This document shows, in pieces, positions 53,282-63,061 of a stretch of DNA of 64,000 nucleotides (the stretch's first letter is position 1; every line of letters starts with the position of its first letter). The position numbers were made by a program, and so were the translations under genes. Origin of the DNA: Nocardia xishanensis NBRC 101358 (lineage in GTDB: Bacteria > Actinomycetota > Actinomycetes > Mycobacteriales > Mycobacteriaceae); NCBI RefSeq assembly GCF_001613365.1, contig NZ_BDCF01000003.1, positions 62,001-126,000 on the forward strand. Reading direction: 5' to 3'. The notes under the pieces were generated by a model. The model was given only the letters and a program-made list of their open reading frames with translations. It was not told the origin of the DNA and ran no database searches.

Positions 53282-54040
53282 CTACCGCGACCCGGCCGAG
53301 GCGGCCGCCACCGCCTCTAGCAGCGGCGTTCGCCATGCCGCCCGGCAGATCAGCAGGTCGGGCAGGTAGGGGTGCGGGCGGTTGTACTCCAACGGGCTGC
53401 CGTCCACCCGGGAAGCGTGCAGGCCCGCGGCCAGCGCGACGCCGACGGGCGCCGCGGAATCCCACTCGTACTGTCCGCCCGCGTGCAGGTAGCCGTCGGC
53501 CTCGCCGCGCACCACCGCCATCGCCTTGGCGCCCGCCGAGCCCATCGGCACCAACCGCGCGCCGACCGCGGCGGCGACGTCGGCCGCCCAGACGGGCGGT
53601 CGCGAGTCACTCACCAGGAGTCGCGGCTCCCCGGGGTCGGCGGCGTGGCACGGTGCGTCGCTGACGTGCACCCGGCCGAGCGCGGGCTGCGCCACGGCCG
53701 CGGCGGTGATGCCGCGGCCGCGTTCCCACAGTGCGACGTGCACGGCCCAGTCGGAGCGGCCGGGGATGGCGTACTCGCGGGTGCCGTCGAGCGGATCGAT
53801 GATCCACACCCGATCGGCGGTGAGCCGTGCCGGGTCGTCGGCGGATTCTTCGGAGAGCACCGCATCCCCGGGCCGCGCGGCGGCGAGCTCGGCGAGCAGG
53901 AAATCGTTGGACTGCGCGTCGCCGCGCGATCCGAGATCCGGCGGCGGCGGACCACCGGCGGATAGTTCGTCGCGCAGTGCGCGCAGCAGTGTTCCGGCGC
54001 GTTCGGCCAGGTCGGCGGCCAGGCGGGCATCGGTGAGCAT
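53282..54040 (-). CDS. cysQ: 3'(2'),5'-bisphosphate nucleotidase CysQ
   Basis: Inositol-monophosphatase-fold, Mg-dependent phosphatase of 252 aa that hydrolyses PAP to AMP. PAP is the by-product of sulfotransferases and PAPS reductase. Motifs: [21 protein letters not shown] (metal-binding, DPLDGT) and [16 protein letters not shown]. It lies 7 bp after cysNC, in the same transcription unit as cysD-cysNC. Confidence 0.93.
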   Translation of the reverse strand: MLTDARLAADLAERAGTLLRALRDELSAGGPPPPDLGSRGDAQSNDFLLAELAAARPGDAVLSEESADDPARLTADRVWIIDPLDGTREYAIPGRSDWAVHVALWERGRGITAAAVAQPALGRVHVSDAPCHAADPGEPRLLVSDSRPPVWAADVAAAVGARLVPMGSAGAKAMAVVRGEADGYLHAGGQYEWDSAAPVGVALAAGLHASRVDGSPLEYNRPHPYLPDLLICRAAWRTPLLEAVAAASAGSR

Positions 54041-54047
54041 CGTACGG

Positions 54048-55883
54048 TCAGTCCAGGGTGTCCAGTCGGGAAAGGATGGTCGCGGCCATGGCGGCCGGGT
54101 CGCCGTCGGCGGGGCGCAGCGCCAGATCCGGTGCGGTGGGCGCCTCGTACGGATCGTCGATGCCGGTGAAGCCGCGGATCTCGCCCGCCCTCGCCTTGGC
54201 GTACATGCCCTTCGGGTCGCGCGCCTCGCAGATCTCCAGCGGCGTGTCGACGAACACCTCGACGAACGGGAGCCCGGCCGCCTCGTGCGCGGCGCGCACC
54301 CGTTCGCGGTCGGCGCGGTACGGGCTGATCAGCGAAACCACCGCCACGACACCGGCTTCGGCGAACAACCGGGCCACCTCGCCGACGCGACGGATGTTCT
54401 CGGCCCGGTCCTCGGCGGAGAAACCGAGATCGGCGTTCAAACCGTGACGCAGGTTGTCACCGTCCAGCAGGAACGCGGGACGCCCCGACGCCACCAGCCG
54501 CCGCTCCAGTTCGACCGCGACCGTGGACTTTCCGGATCCGGACAGACCCGTGAGCCAGACCGTCGCTCCACGGGTGGCGCGCTCCTCGCGGCCGACCGCG
54601 GTGGAGTGCCAGACCACCCGGGCCGAGGGCAGCGTCGGACCGGTGATCATGCCCGCGGCGACGGTGTTGTTCGTCGCCTCGTCGACCAGGATGAAGCTGC
54701 CGGTCGAACGATTGCGGCGGTACGGGTCGAAGAGCAGCGGCTGCCGGGTGCGCAGCTGGATGCGTCCGATCTCGTTGAGCGACAACGATTCCGCGTGCTC
54801 GTCGCGGTGCAGGGTGTTCACGTCGAGCCGGTAGTCGAGGCTGCGGACCTCCGCGGTCGCGGCGCGGGTGGTGTGGCGCACCGTGTACCTGGCGCCCGGC
54901 GTCAGCGCCGAGTCCTCGGCGAACCAGCACACCATGGCGTCGATGTCGCGGCCCACCAGCGGCCGGTTGGCCGGGCGGCAGATCAGATCGCCACGCGAGA
55001 TGTCGATCTCGTCGGCGAGCTGCATCGTGATCGCCTGCGGGGGAAAGGCTTCGGCGACCGGGACGCCGCCCGGCCCCCAGATCGCCGCGACGGTGGTGGT
55101 GAAACCCGAAGGCAGCACGGCCACTTCGTCACCCGGCTTGAACACCCCGCCCGCCACGGTGCCCGCGTAACCGCGGAAGTCCTGGCCGTGCCTGCGGGTC
55201 ACATACTGCACCGGAAAGCGCGCATCGATGAGATTGCGGTCGGAGGCGATGTGCAACTCCTCCAGGTGGTGCAGCAGGGGAGTGCCCTCGTACCAGGGCA
55301 TGCTGGCGCCGTGGTGCACGATGTTGTCGCCTTGCAGCGCCGAGACCGGGATGAAGGACAGGTCGGCGACCTCGAGCTTGGTGGCGAAACCGGCGAATTC
55401 CTCGCGGATCTCGGTGAACCGCTGCTGGGACCAGCCGACCAGATCCATCTTGTTCACGCACAGCACCAGGTGCGGTATGCCGAGCAGGCTGGCCAGGAAG
55501 GCGTGGCGGCGAGTCTGTTCCACCACGCCCTTGCGCGCGTCGACCAGGATCAGCGCGACGTCGGCGGTGGACGCGCCGGTCACCATGTTGCGGGTGTACT
55601 GAATGTGCCCGGGGGTGTCGGCGATGATGAACTTGCGCCGCGGCGTGGCGAAGTACCGGTGTGCCACGTCGATGGTGATGCCTTGTTCGCGTTCCGCGCG
55701 CAATCCGTCGGTCAGCAGCGCCAGATCCGGGTAGTCGTCGCCGCGCTCGCGGCTGGTGCGCTCGACGGCGGCGAGTTGATCGGTGAAGATCGTCTTGGAG
55801 TCGTAGAGCAGACGGCCGATCAGGGTCGACTTGCCGTCGTCGACGCTGCCCGCGGTGGCGAGGCGCAGCAGGGTGGTGGCCAT
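54048..55883 (-). CDS. cysNC: Bifunctional sulfate adenylyltransferase subunit 1 / APS kinase
   Basis: A 611-aa fusion. Residues 1 to about 430 are CysN, the GTPase that drives ATP sulfurylase: GSVDDGKST (residues 12-20), [12 protein letters not shown] and NKMDLVGW. Residues about 435-611 are CysC, which phosphorylates APS to [27 protein letters not shown] and [20 protein letters not shown]. The ATG shares one base with the cysD stop (TGATG). Together with CysD it makes PAPS for sulfotransferases or assimilation. Confidence 0.96.
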   Translation of the reverse strand: MATTLLRLATAGSVDDGKSTLIGRLLYDSKTIFTDQLAAVERTSRERGDDYPDLALLTDGLRAEREQGITIDVAHRYFATPRRKFIIADTPGHIQYTRNMVTGASTADVALILVDARKGVVEQTRRHAFLASLLGIPHLVLCVNKMDLVGWSQQRFTEIREEFAGFATKLEVADLSFIPVSALQGDNIVHHGASMPWYEGTPLLHHLEELHIASDRNLIDARFPVQYVTRRHGQDFRGYAGTVAGGVFKPGDEVAVLPSGFTTTVAAIWGPGGVPVAEAFPPQAITMQLADEIDISRGDLICRPANRPLVGRDIDAMVCWFAEDSALTPGARYTVRHTTRAATAEVRSLDYRLDVNTLHRDEHAESLSLNEIGRIQLRTRQPLLFDPYRRNRSTGSFILVDEATNNTVAAGMITGPTLPSARVVWHSTAVGREERATRGATVWLTGLSGSGKSTVAVELERRLVASGRPAFLLDGDNLRHGLNADLGFSAEDRAENIRRVGEVARLFAEAGVVAVVSLISPYRADRERVRAAHEAAGLPFVEVFVDTPLEICEARDPKGMYAKARAGEIRGFTGIDDPYEAPTAPDLALRPADGDPAAMAATILSRLDTLD

Positions 55884-56815
55884 CAGAAGTACCCTTCTCG
55901 TTTGCGATCTTCCATGCCCGCCTCGGAGATGCGGTCGTCGGCGCGGGTGGCGCCGCGTTCGGTGACGCGGGCGGCGGCGACCTCGGCGACCACCTCGGCG
56001 GGGGTGGCCGCGGTGGATTCCACGCATCCGGTGCAGGTCGCGTCGCCGACGGTGCGGAAGCGCACGGTCGCCTCGTAGGGCCGCTCGCCGTCGAGCAACC
56101 GCAGGAACCTGGTGTGCGCCAGCAACATTCCGTCGCGTTGCACGACGGGGCGGCGATGCGCGTAATACAGCGAGGGAAGCTCGATCTCCTCGGCCGCGAG
56201 GTAGCTCCAGATATCCAGTTCGGTCCAGTTGGAGAGCGGGAAGACCCGGATGTGCTCGCCGGGGCGGTGCCTGCCGTTGTACAGATTCCACAGCTCCGGG
56301 CGCTGGGCGCGCGGGTCCCACTGTCCGTATTCGTCGCGGAAGCTGAAGACCCGCTCCTTGGCGCGCGCCTTCTCCTCGTCGCGGCGGGCGCCGCCGAAGA
56401 CCGCGTCGAAGCCGCCCTCCCGGATGCTACGCAGCAGCGTGCTGGTCTGTAGCCGGTTGCGCGAGGCGCGCGGGCCGGTGTCCTCGACGACCCGGCCCGC
56501 ATCGATGTCGTCCTGTACCCGGCCGACGATCAAACGCAGGCCGAGGCGCTCGACGGTGCGGTCGCGGAACTCGATGACCTCGTCGAAGTTGTGCCCGGTG
56601 TCGATGTGCAGCACCGGGAACGGCAGCGGCGCCGGCCAGAAGGCCTTGGCCGCCAAGTGCAGCATCACCACCGAATCCTTGCCGCCGGAGAACAGCAGCA
56701 CCGGGCGTTCGAAGGTGGCTGCCACTTCACGGAATATGTGCGCCGACTCGGCCTCGAGCGCCGCGAGATGAGGCAGCTCGTAGGTGCTCGCCGTCGACTT
56801 TGCGTACTGGCTCAC
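55883..56815 (-). CDS. cysD: Sulfate adenylyltransferase subunit 2
   Basis: A 310-aa catalytic subunit of ATP sulfurylase, which joins ATP and sulfate to APS with CysN. The PP-loop is SGGKDS at residues 43-48; [36 protein letters not shown] and [16 protein letters not shown] are diagnostic. It starts with GTG. A KstR-like site lies only 11 bp upstream, so steroid-responsive control of sulfate activation is possible. Confidence 0.96.
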   Translation of the reverse strand: MSQYAKSTASTYELPHLAALEAESAHIFREVAATFERPVLLFSGGKDSVVMLHLAAKAFWPAPLPFPVLHIDTGHNFDEVIEFRDRTVERLGLRLIVGRVQDDIDAGRVVEDTGPRASRNRLQTSTLLRSIREGGFDAVFGGARRDEEKARAKERVFSFRDEYGQWDPRAQRPELWNLYNGRHRPGEHIRVFPLSNWTELDIWSYLAAEEIELPSLYYAHRRPVVQRDGMLLAHTRFLRLLDGERPYEATVRFRTVGDATCTGCVESTAATPAEVVAEVAAARVTERGATRADDRISEAGMEDRKREGYF

Positions 56816-56825
56816 GCCCCAAAAC

Positions 56826-56839
56826 TAGAACACGTTTCG
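56826..56839. promoter_or_regulatory. KstR-like site upstream of cysD
   Basis: TAGAACACGTTTCG matches the KstR motif TNNAACNNGTTNNA except for the last base; the AACNNGTT core is exact. It is 11 bp before the cysD start and 82 bp past the IclR stop. Confidence 0.55.
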
Positions 56840-56921
56840 GTCAGCGGTCAACGGTTCGGCCGCGCCGCGCCGTCGCGGTACGTCGCGCCCGGGGCGGTCT
56901 TGGGCGGCCCGCCGTGCGGTA

Positions 56922-57800
56922 TCAGATCGGTTTGCGACCGCCGGACGCGCTGGTCACCGCGTCCGCCGCGGCGACCAATGCCGCTCCGCGCCTGGCGATT
57001 TCGGCGCCGGTGATGGACGCGCCGACATACATCGTGAGCACCATGTTCTGCCTGCCGTCGCCGCCGAAGGTCGGCGCGGCGAGCAGGCTCACGGGGTGCT
57101 CCTTGCGGGGCCGGAGATCGGCGCCGAGATACACCCGTTCGCCCAGGCTGGTGACCAGCTCGCCGACCAGTTCGCGCAGCTCGGCGGGCAGGTCGCGGGC
57201 GGCGACGCCCGCCAGCAGCGAGTACAGTCGCCGCCCGGCCGCGGTCAGGCTTTCGACCAGGTAGCCGCGCTCGCGGCACTCGGCGACCACTTGGCGCAAC
57301 CGCGCCTCGTCCTGCTGGAGCGGGACGGTGGGCGGGATGGCCAGCCACGCGTCGAATGCCGCGTCGGTGTCCCACAGCACGTACATCAGGCCGACGGGCG
57401 GCGCGAAGTGGTAGGACGCGCCCATCTTCACCACGCCGGGGCCGGTGCTCTCCAGTACCGAGATCCGGTCGCCGACCACCGCCGACGCCGTGCAGGTGGT
57501 GCGGTATCGCGCGCTGAGTTCGGCCAGCTCGGCGCGGGCGATGGCCGAGATGGCGAAGCCGTCCTGGGCGACCCTGCCCGCCGCGATCAGCGCGGGGCCG
57601 AGGCCGTAGACGTGGGTGTGCGGATCGCGCACCAGGTAGCCGCCCGCGGTCAGCTCGGTGAGAATGCCCAGGCAGGTGGGCTTGGCCATGTTCAGTTCGC
57701 GGGCCAGCTCGGAGAGCCCGAAGCGCTTGCCGCGCTGCTCGACGAGGAAATCCAGTAGCTGAACCACCCGTTCGGTGGGGGCGGATCGGCGCGCGACCAT
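56922..57800 (-). CDS. IclR-family regulator
   Basis: A 292-aa regulator. The winged helix reads RVVQLLDFLVEQRGKRFGLSE as two adjoining parts, with LARELNMAKPTCLGILTEL as recognition region. The C-terminal effector domain includes GPGVVKMGASYHFAPPVG and AGRRLYSLLAGVAARDLP. ATG 57800 follows GGAG. It diverges from the DUF1214 operon across an 84-bp spacer containing a KstR box, so it could act with KstR on that promoter. Effector unknown. Confidence 0.9.
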   Translation of the reverse strand: MVARRSAPTERVVQLLDFLVEQRGKRFGLSELARELNMAKPTCLGILTELTAGGYLVRDPHTHVYGLGPALIAAGRVAQDGFAISAIARAELAELSARYRTTCTASAVVGDRISVLESTGPGVVKMGASYHFAPPVGLMYVLWDTDAAFDAWLAIPPTVPLQQDEARLRQVVAECRERGYLVESLTAAGRRLYSLLAGVAARDLPAELRELVGELVTSLGERVYLGADLRPRKEHPVSLLAAPTFGGDGRQNMVLTMYVGASITGAEIARRGAALVAAADAVTSASGGRKPI

Positions 57801-57810
57801 GGACAACTCC

Positions 57811-57824
57811 TAGAACACGTTCTA
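57811..57824. promoter_or_regulatory. KstR box
   Basis: TAGAACACGTTCTA is a full match to the KstR operator TNNAACNNGTTNNA, with palindromic TAGAAC/GTTCTA arms. It lies 60 bp before the DUF1214 gene start and 10 bp before the IclR start. KstR represses cholesterol-catabolism genes and is released by a steroid acyl-CoA. Confidence 0.85.
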
Positions 57825-57884
57825 ATCTTGCTCGTATCGAAATGTACCAGAGCGGTACATATTTGGACCACCCGGGAGAGCCTC

Positions 57885-59048
57885 TTGCTGACCCAGCCGT
57901 TCGCGGACGCGATCGCCGCCGCCGAGCAGATCATCACCGAAGCGCCACACATACGAACCGAACAGGACCTCGTCGAGGGCTACGACTACCTCGCGGGCAG
58001 CATTCGCGCGGCCCTGCAGATGGCGTGGGCCTACGAGCGGGACTTCCCGTTCTTCGTCCAGTCGACCGGCCCGTACACCAAGATGGGCCTGGACAACCCC
58101 GACACCCTGTACTTCCACGCCTATCTGCGGCCGGACGCGGAATACCTGGTGACCGGCACTCGCGGCACCACCAGGGACCTCAGCTTCCAGGTGCTCAACG
58201 GCAACTACTCGCCGGTCGACGTGCCCGACAGCGAGACCGCTTTCGACGACCGGGCGCTGGATGTCGCGGCCGACGGCTCCTACCGGCTGCGGCTCGGACC
58301 GGGCGAGGCGCGGCCCGGCTACGTGCACCTTGCGCCGGACTCGGCGATGCTGGTCGTGCGCGAGGTGTTCAGCGACTGGTCCACCGAGAAGCCGGGCACC
58401 CTGCGCATTCAGCGCGTCGACACGATCGGCGACGCGCCGCCCCCGCTCACCAAGGATCTGCTGACCAAGCGCTACGGGATCGCGGGCAAGATGCTGCTCT
58501 CCCGGCTGAAGACGTTCCTGGCGTTCCCGGAGTGGTTCTATCTGAACCTGCCGGTGAACACGATGACCGAACCGCGCTCCACCCCGGGCGGGCTCACCAC
58601 CCAGTTCTCCTCGGCGGGGCACTACGAGCTGGCCGACGACCAGGCCATGATCATAACGGTCCCCAAGTCGGACGCCCCTTACCAGGGCTTCCAGCTGGGC
58701 AGCATGTGGTACCTGTCGCTGGACTACATCAACCACCAGACCAGCCTCACCGCCGACCAGGCCCGCGTCGATCCGGACGGGATGATCCGGCTGGTGGTCA
58801 GCGAGCGCGACCCCGGCCTGGCGAACTGGATCGAGCGCACCGGGCACGCAAGGGGTTACCTCCAGTTCCGCTGGCAGCGGCTCTCCCGCGATCTCAAACC
58901 CGAGGACGGGCCGACCGTGGAGATCGTGACGGTCGACGAATTACCCACGCGGCTGGCATTTTACGAGCGGGCGCGGGTGACGCCCGAGGAATGGAAAGCA
59001 CGGATCGCGGCCCGTCAGGTCGCCGTCGCGGAGAGGATGCTCGGCTGA
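57885..59048 (+). CDS. DUF1214-domain protein, Rv3531c-like
   Basis: About 387 aa, starting at TTG 57885 after GGGAGAG (start uncertain). Features: YDYLAGSIRAALQMAWAYE, GPYTKMGLDNPDTLYFHAYL, FQVLNGNYSPVD, and a C-terminal DUF1214-like part with FQLGSMWYLSLDYINHQTS. No signal peptide or known catalytic motif. Order and size match Rv3531c of M. tuberculosis, a KstR-regulon gene of unknown role. It overlaps the SDR start (TGATG). Confidence 0.82.
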   Translation: MLTQPFADAIAAAEQIITEAPHIRTEQDLVEGYDYLAGSIRAALQMAWAYERDFPFFVQSTGPYTKMGLDNPDTLYFHAYLRPDAEYLVTGTRGTTRDLSFQVLNGNYSPVDVPDSETAFDDRALDVAADGSYRLRLGPGEARPGYVHLAPDSAMLVVREVFSDWSTEKPGTLRIQRVDTIGDAPPPLTKDLLTKRYGIAGKMLLSRLKTFLAFPEWFYLNLPVNTMTEPRSTPGGLTTQFSSAGHYELADDQAMIITVPKSDAPYQGFQLGSMWYLSLDYINHQTSLTADQARVDPDGMIRLVVSERDPGLANWIERTGHARGYLQFRWQRLSRDLKPEDGPTVEIVTVDELPTRLAFYERARVTPEEWKARIAARQVAVAERMLG

Positions 59049-59824
59049 TGTTGTTGCAGGACAGGGTGGTTGTGGTCTCCGGCGTGGGACCGGGGCTCGG
59101 CAGGGCCATCGCGGTGCAGGCGGCCAAGGCGGGCGCGGACGTGGTGCTCGCGTCGCGCACCGAATCGCGGCTGACCGAGGTCGCCAAAGAGATCGCCGAG
59201 GTCGGCAGGCGTGCCGTGGTGGTGCCCACCGACATCAACGACGAAGCGGCGGTGACGAATCTGGTCGAGACGGCCACCAGTGCGTTCGGCCGGGTCGACA
59301 CGCTGGTGAACAACGCCTTCGCCATCCCGCCGCTGGCGGATCTGGCCGTGGTCGACCTGGATCAGGTGCGGGCCGGGTTCGAGACGAACGTACTGGCCGC
59401 GCTGCGCCTGACCCGGTTGTTCGTGCCCGCGCTCACCGAGACGAAAGGCTCGGTGGTGATGATCAATTCGGCCGTGCTGCGGCACTCCCGGCGCACCTTC
59501 GGCCCGTACAAGATGGCCAAGTCCAGCCTGCTGGCCCTGGCGCAGAGCCTGGCGACCGAACTGGGCCCCAAAGGCATCCGGGTGAATTCCGTTGCCCCTG
59601 GCTACATCTGGGCGGACAACCTGAAGTGGTACTTCAACTACCTCGCCCAGCAGCGGGGGATCACGCCGGAAGAGGTCTACGCCGAGACCGCGTCGACCAT
59701 CGACCTGCGCAAGCTGCCCGAGCCCGACGAGATCGCCGACGCCGTCGTCTTCTTCGCCTCGCCGCTGGCGCGGGCGATCACCGGCGCGTGTCTGGATGTC
59801 AATTGCGGCGAGTACCACCACTGA
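59048..59824 (+). CDS. Short-chain dehydrogenase, Rv3530c-like
   Basis: A 258-aa SDR. The cofactor motif is degenerate: SGVGPGLGRAIAVQAAKAG (Gly-x-x-x-Gly-x-Gly kept). ASRTESRL suggests NADP. NNAFAIPP replaces NNAG. The catalytic Ser lies in INSAVLRHS and YKMAKSSL holds Tyr and Lys. NSVAPGYIW follows. Position and length fit Rv3530c, between DUF1214 and sulfotransferase genes. A hydroxysteroid or related alcohol is a plausible substrate. Confidence 0.88.
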   Translation: MLLQDRVVVVSGVGPGLGRAIAVQAAKAGADVVLASRTESRLTEVAKEIAEVGRRAVVVPTDINDEAAVTNLVETATSAFGRVDTLVNNAFAIPPLADLAVVDLDQVRAGFETNVLAALRLTRLFVPALTETKGSVVMINSAVLRHSRRTFGPYKMAKSSLLALAQSLATELGPKGIRVNSVAPGYIWADNLKWYFNYLAQQRGITPEEVYAETASTIDLRKLPEPDEIADAVVFFASPLARAITGACLDVNCGEYHH

Positions 59825-59855
59825 TCGAACACCACCGATGAGGAGAGAGCACAGC

Positions 59856-61019
59856 ATGATCGGCAGGGACGACGTCGGCACCGTCGAGGATCTGCACGCC
59901 TCGGCGACCAAGGTGGTCGGGCTCGACGATTTCGGTGACGACGACTATCGCGAAGGGCTCCAGGTACTTCTGGACTCCTACGCCGCGGACGCCGAGCTGA
60001 CGCCGTTCGGCAACAAGGTCAATCGCGCGTTCCTGCGCGGCGCGCTGATCGCCAGGCTGCTCAGCGAGAACGCCTGGCAGCGGCATCCCGAGCACGCCGA
60101 CGTCGCGATCGAACGGCCCGTCTTCGTCACCGGTCTGCCGCGGTCCGGGACCACGGCCGTGCATCGGCTGCTCAATGCCGACCCCGCGCACCAGGGTCTG
60201 GAGATGTGGCTCACCGAGATGCCTCAGCCCCGGCCGCCGCGCGAGACCTGGGCCGGGAACCCGGTGTACCAGCGTATCGAGGCGGCGTTCGAGAAGCACC
60301 ACGTGGAGCATCCCGAGTTCATGGGCGTGCACCACATCTCGGCCGATCAGGTGGAGGAGTGCTGGCAGCTGCTGCGGCAGTCGGCCATGTCGGTGTCCTA
60401 CGAATGCCTGGCCTATCTGCCCGGATATTCGGAGTGGCTGGCGGGCCAGGACTGGACCGACGCCTATCGCAGGCACCGGCGCAATCTGCAACTGATCGGT
60501 CTGCCGGACGCGAATCGCCGCTGGGTACTGAAGAATCCGAGCCACCTGTTCGCCTTGGACGCGATCTTCGAGGTGTATCCGGACGCGCTGATCATCCAGA
60601 TGCACCGCGATCCCCGCACGATCATCGCCTCGGTGTGCAGCCTCAACGAGCAGGCGTCGGCGGGGTGGTCGGAGAAGTTCCGCGGTCCCGTGGTCGGCCG
60701 GACCCAGCTGGATCTGTGGGCCCGCGGCGCGCAGCGCTTCCTGGAAGATCGCAAGCGGCACAACGCCGATCAGTTCGTCGACGTGTACTACGACGACTTC
60801 GTCGCCGACCCGATCGACACGGTGCGCTCCGTCTACCGGCACTTCGGCCTTCCGCTGAGCGCCGAGGCGGAGGCGGCGATGGCGGCGTTGCACGCGGAGA
60901 GCACCACGGGCGCGGCGCGACCGTCACACCGGTACACGCTCGGCGATTTCGGCCTGACCGCGGATCAGGTCGACGAACGATTCGGCGAGTACCGGGCGGT
61001 GCACTTCCCGAACCGCTGA
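59856..61019 (+). CDS. PAPS-dependent sulfotransferase family protein, Rv3529c-like
   Basis: A 387-aa Stf-type protein. The 5'-phosphosulfate loop is FVTGLPRSGTTAVHRLL near residues 89-105. WVLKNPSHLFALDAIFEVYP and IIQMHRDPRTIIASVCSL form the 3'-phosphate and core strands. YYDDFVADPIDTVRSVYRHF is the C-terminal family signature. It would move sulfate from PAPS to an acceptor, leaving PAP for CysQ. It starts at ATG 59856 after GAGGAGAG, 31 bp past the SDR. The KstR box suggests a steroid or cholesterol-linked acceptor; not proven. Confidence 0.88.
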   Translation: MIGRDDVGTVEDLHASATKVVGLDDFGDDDYREGLQVLLDSYAADAELTPFGNKVNRAFLRGALIARLLSENAWQRHPEHADVAIERPVFVTGLPRSGTTAVHRLLNADPAHQGLEMWLTEMPQPRPPRETWAGNPVYQRIEAAFEKHHVEHPEFMGVHHISADQVEECWQLLRQSAMSVSYECLAYLPGYSEWLAGQDWTDAYRRHRRNLQLIGLPDANRRWVLKNPSHLFALDAIFEVYPDALIIQMHRDPRTIIASVCSLNEQASAGWSEKFRGPVVGRTQLDLWARGAQRFLEDRKRHNADQFVDVYYDDFVADPIDTVRSVYRHFGLPLSAEAEAAMAALHAESTTGAARPSHRYTLGDFGLTADQVDERFGEYRAVHFPNR

Positions 61020-61337
61020 GGGTTTCGCCGGTCGGCCCGCGCGGTCGGCCGGCGAACCTGACACACACTGCAAAGTTGCACCGCATGCAATTTCGGCCAG
61101 GAAGGGCGGCATGCCCGCGAATTCGGCTGCGGAGCAACACTTTCCGTGATCAGGCTCCGGATTCCATTCTGGATAAGACATCTCACGCGCAGTTGCACCG
61201 AGTGCAACCCCGGCGTGATGCCATCGTCCGCGACCACCTGCACCACGACGGTACCCCCTCGATGGCCCACCTGCCACCGATGAAACGCGTGTCTGCATCC
61301 CGAGTCTTGCGCGATTGCCGGTTCGCGGCCGACCAGG
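61020..61337. other. Intergenic region with repeat elements
   Basis: 318 bp without a supported gene. It holds two copies of a TTGCACCGNNTGCAA element (about 61075-61089 and 61193-61207) and one copy of a 21-bp repeat (61158-61178). Confidence 0.5.
61158..61178 (+). repeat. 21-bp direct repeat, copy 1
   Basis: Starts CGGATTCCATTC and ends TGGATAAGA. It is identical to 62801-62821. Weaker similarity (about 60 percent by eye) continues for some 44 bp beyond it in both copies. The two copies flank the DUF6545-type gene. Confidence 0.85.
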
Positions 61338-62510
61338 TCAGCCGGTCGTCGGCGAACCGCGGACCGGCGATGCACCGCGCGCTGTGCGATCGGCTGATTC
61401 CACCGCGGCCGTGGCCTGCGGCCAGACGCGGGCCAGGTCGATCAGGTGCGCGAGCTCGGTGTCGAAATCGTGCGCGACCACGGGCATCGGCGGTGGTGCG
61501 CTGGTGCCGGCGGGCGGTAGGCCCGCCCTTCTGGCTTGGGCTGCCCGTATCAGCCGATGGGCGTAATCGGCGAGATCCCGGTCAGGTTCGCGCGCTCGCA
61601 CGGTATTGCGTTGCGTTTCATCGGTTTCGGGCGGGAGGTAAGGGCCTAGGTGGAGCATCGCGTCGCGGATCTCCACGGTCATTCGCAGTAGGCGGGTGGC
61701 CGGATCCGATCCGTGCCGCGTATCGGCGGGCATGACGATTTGCGGGACCGCAGCGGTGAGATCACGCCACAGCGGCAACAGCCGACGGCAGGTCCTGGTA
61801 GCGCGATCCATACCCGCTCGGAGCGTCAGCTCCGCGACCAGCGGTATCGCGTGCAGCGTCGTATTGGTCGCGACCCACAGGGTGAATGCGGCCTGGACCA
61901 GCGACGCTTGTGGTCCATCGGGCCATGCGGTGGCCGGCTGGAAGAGCCAGAGGGCCAGCGCACCACAGAGAACGGCATTGCTGCCGATCAGGACGACGCA
62001 CACGATCCGCGCCGCGCGGGGGGTATCGACATCGCGAAGTGGGCCGAGGAGCGTGCGAGTGAGCACGAACGTGTTGTAAGTGACGGCGAAGGCGCAACCG
62101 ATGCCCAGTCCAACCCCGGCGAGGCGCAGGTCGACCGGTCGTCCCGAGTATCCCGCCGATGTCGCGGCCAGGCCTATCGAGGCCGTCACGGCCAAGGCGA
62201 GGACAGCGGTGTTGCGCTGGCGGCGCCATACGGTATCCGGCTCGGCATCGGCGCCGACGAGCCGACCGATGCTGTACTGGTACGTGGCGGTCATGAGAAC
62301 GCCGCCCATCGCAAGCTGATTCGCTGGGTCATCGATGGTCGGCGTCGACGCGCACCGGTATATCAGCAGGGTCGCGATGCTCCACAGGCCTGTGTGGTTC
62401 ACGAGCCGATCGATGACAGTGTCGCCGCCGAGCCATAACCGAACCGGCAGGAGAACCGTGACGTAGCCGATCGTCGCCCAGGCCGCGACTCCCGGTATCG
62501 GCGACGACAT
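61338..62510 (-). CDS. MAB_1171c/DUF6545-type integral membrane protein
   Basis: A 390-aa protein. Six to seven hydrophobic segments fill residues 1-235 (AAWATIGYVTVLLPVRLWLG, NTAVLALAVTASIGLAATS, ARIVCVVLIGSNAVLCGALA). A soluble C-terminal part has TVEIRDAMLHLGPYLPPE, the mark of MAB_1171c-type proteins. These usually sit beside an XRE regulator or ImmA-like peptidase gene; neither is present here. Function unknown. The gene is bracketed by a 21-bp direct repeat. Confidence 0.75.
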   Translation of the reverse strand: MSSPIPGVAAWATIGYVTVLLPVRLWLGGDTVIDRLVNHTGLWSIATLLIYRCASTPTIDDPANQLAMGGVLMTATYQYSIGRLVGADAEPDTVWRRQRNTAVLALAVTASIGLAATSAGYSGRPVDLRLAGVGLGIGCAFAVTYNTFVLTRTLLGPLRDVDTPRAARIVCVVLIGSNAVLCGALALWLFQPATAWPDGPQASLVQAAFTLWVATNTTLHAIPLVAELTLRAGMDRATRTCRRLLPLWRDLTAAVPQIVMPADTRHGSDPATRLLRMTVEIRDAMLHLGPYLPPETDETQRNTVRAREPDRDLADYAHRLIRAAQARRAGLPPAGTSAPPPMPVVAHDFDTELAHLIDLARVWPQATAAVESADRTARGASPVRGSPTTG

Positions 62511-63061
62511 CGATGCATCCTCTTGGTCCCGCGGAACTCGTGCCCGTCGGAGAATACTGCCGCCTCGGCCGCACTGCCGCGCGGCGCCGGATCGAGGTCA
62601 CTTGTCACGTCCATCGGTGCGGGAAACCTCTTCGGAATCGCGGCCGCGCGCGTCGCCGGACCGATGGCCTCGTCGGCTTCGCGTTCTGGCTCGGCGCTGA
62701 TCTCTGGGCGCTGCCGTGAACCGATTCCGGAGCGGAAAGCACGCGATCGGCGGTGGCGGCTCGAACTACGTTGTGGTTCAGCGATTCTCGGCGAAGGCCG
62801 CGGATTCCATTCTGGATAAGATGTCGGAGGCACGCTTACATCCAGCGCAATTCTGGTGTGGTGTCGGCGGCGGGCGTTCACGTCCATTGCGGGACCTCGC
62901 GAGGCCGACTGTCACCGCCGATGATGCGCACGGACGATTTCGCGGCCATCGCACGCCGCGGAATCCGAGCCATGGTCGAACGGTGAGCCGCGGTGTCCGA
63001 ACGAATCGACCCGCCGGCTCGAGACCTTCCGCCGGGCGGCCGCACGTCATAGCGTTGGAGT
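62511..63061. other. Intergenic region with a second repeat copy
   Basis: 551 bp. It holds the second 21-bp repeat copy and a third, weaker relative of the TTGCACCG element. Open frames here have no ribosome binding site or recognisable protein. It may be gene remnant or regulatory DNA. Confidence 0.45.
62801..62821 (+). repeat. 21-bp direct repeat, copy 2
   Basis: Identical to 61158-61178. It lies 290 bp upstream of the start of the minus-strand DUF6545-type gene. Confidence 0.85.

Noticed and set aside
54048..56321. Longer 757-aa reading of the cysNC gene
   Set aside because: The extra N-terminal sequence is an out-of-frame part of cysD. The true CysN start [12 protein letters not shown] overlaps the cysD stop as TGATG.
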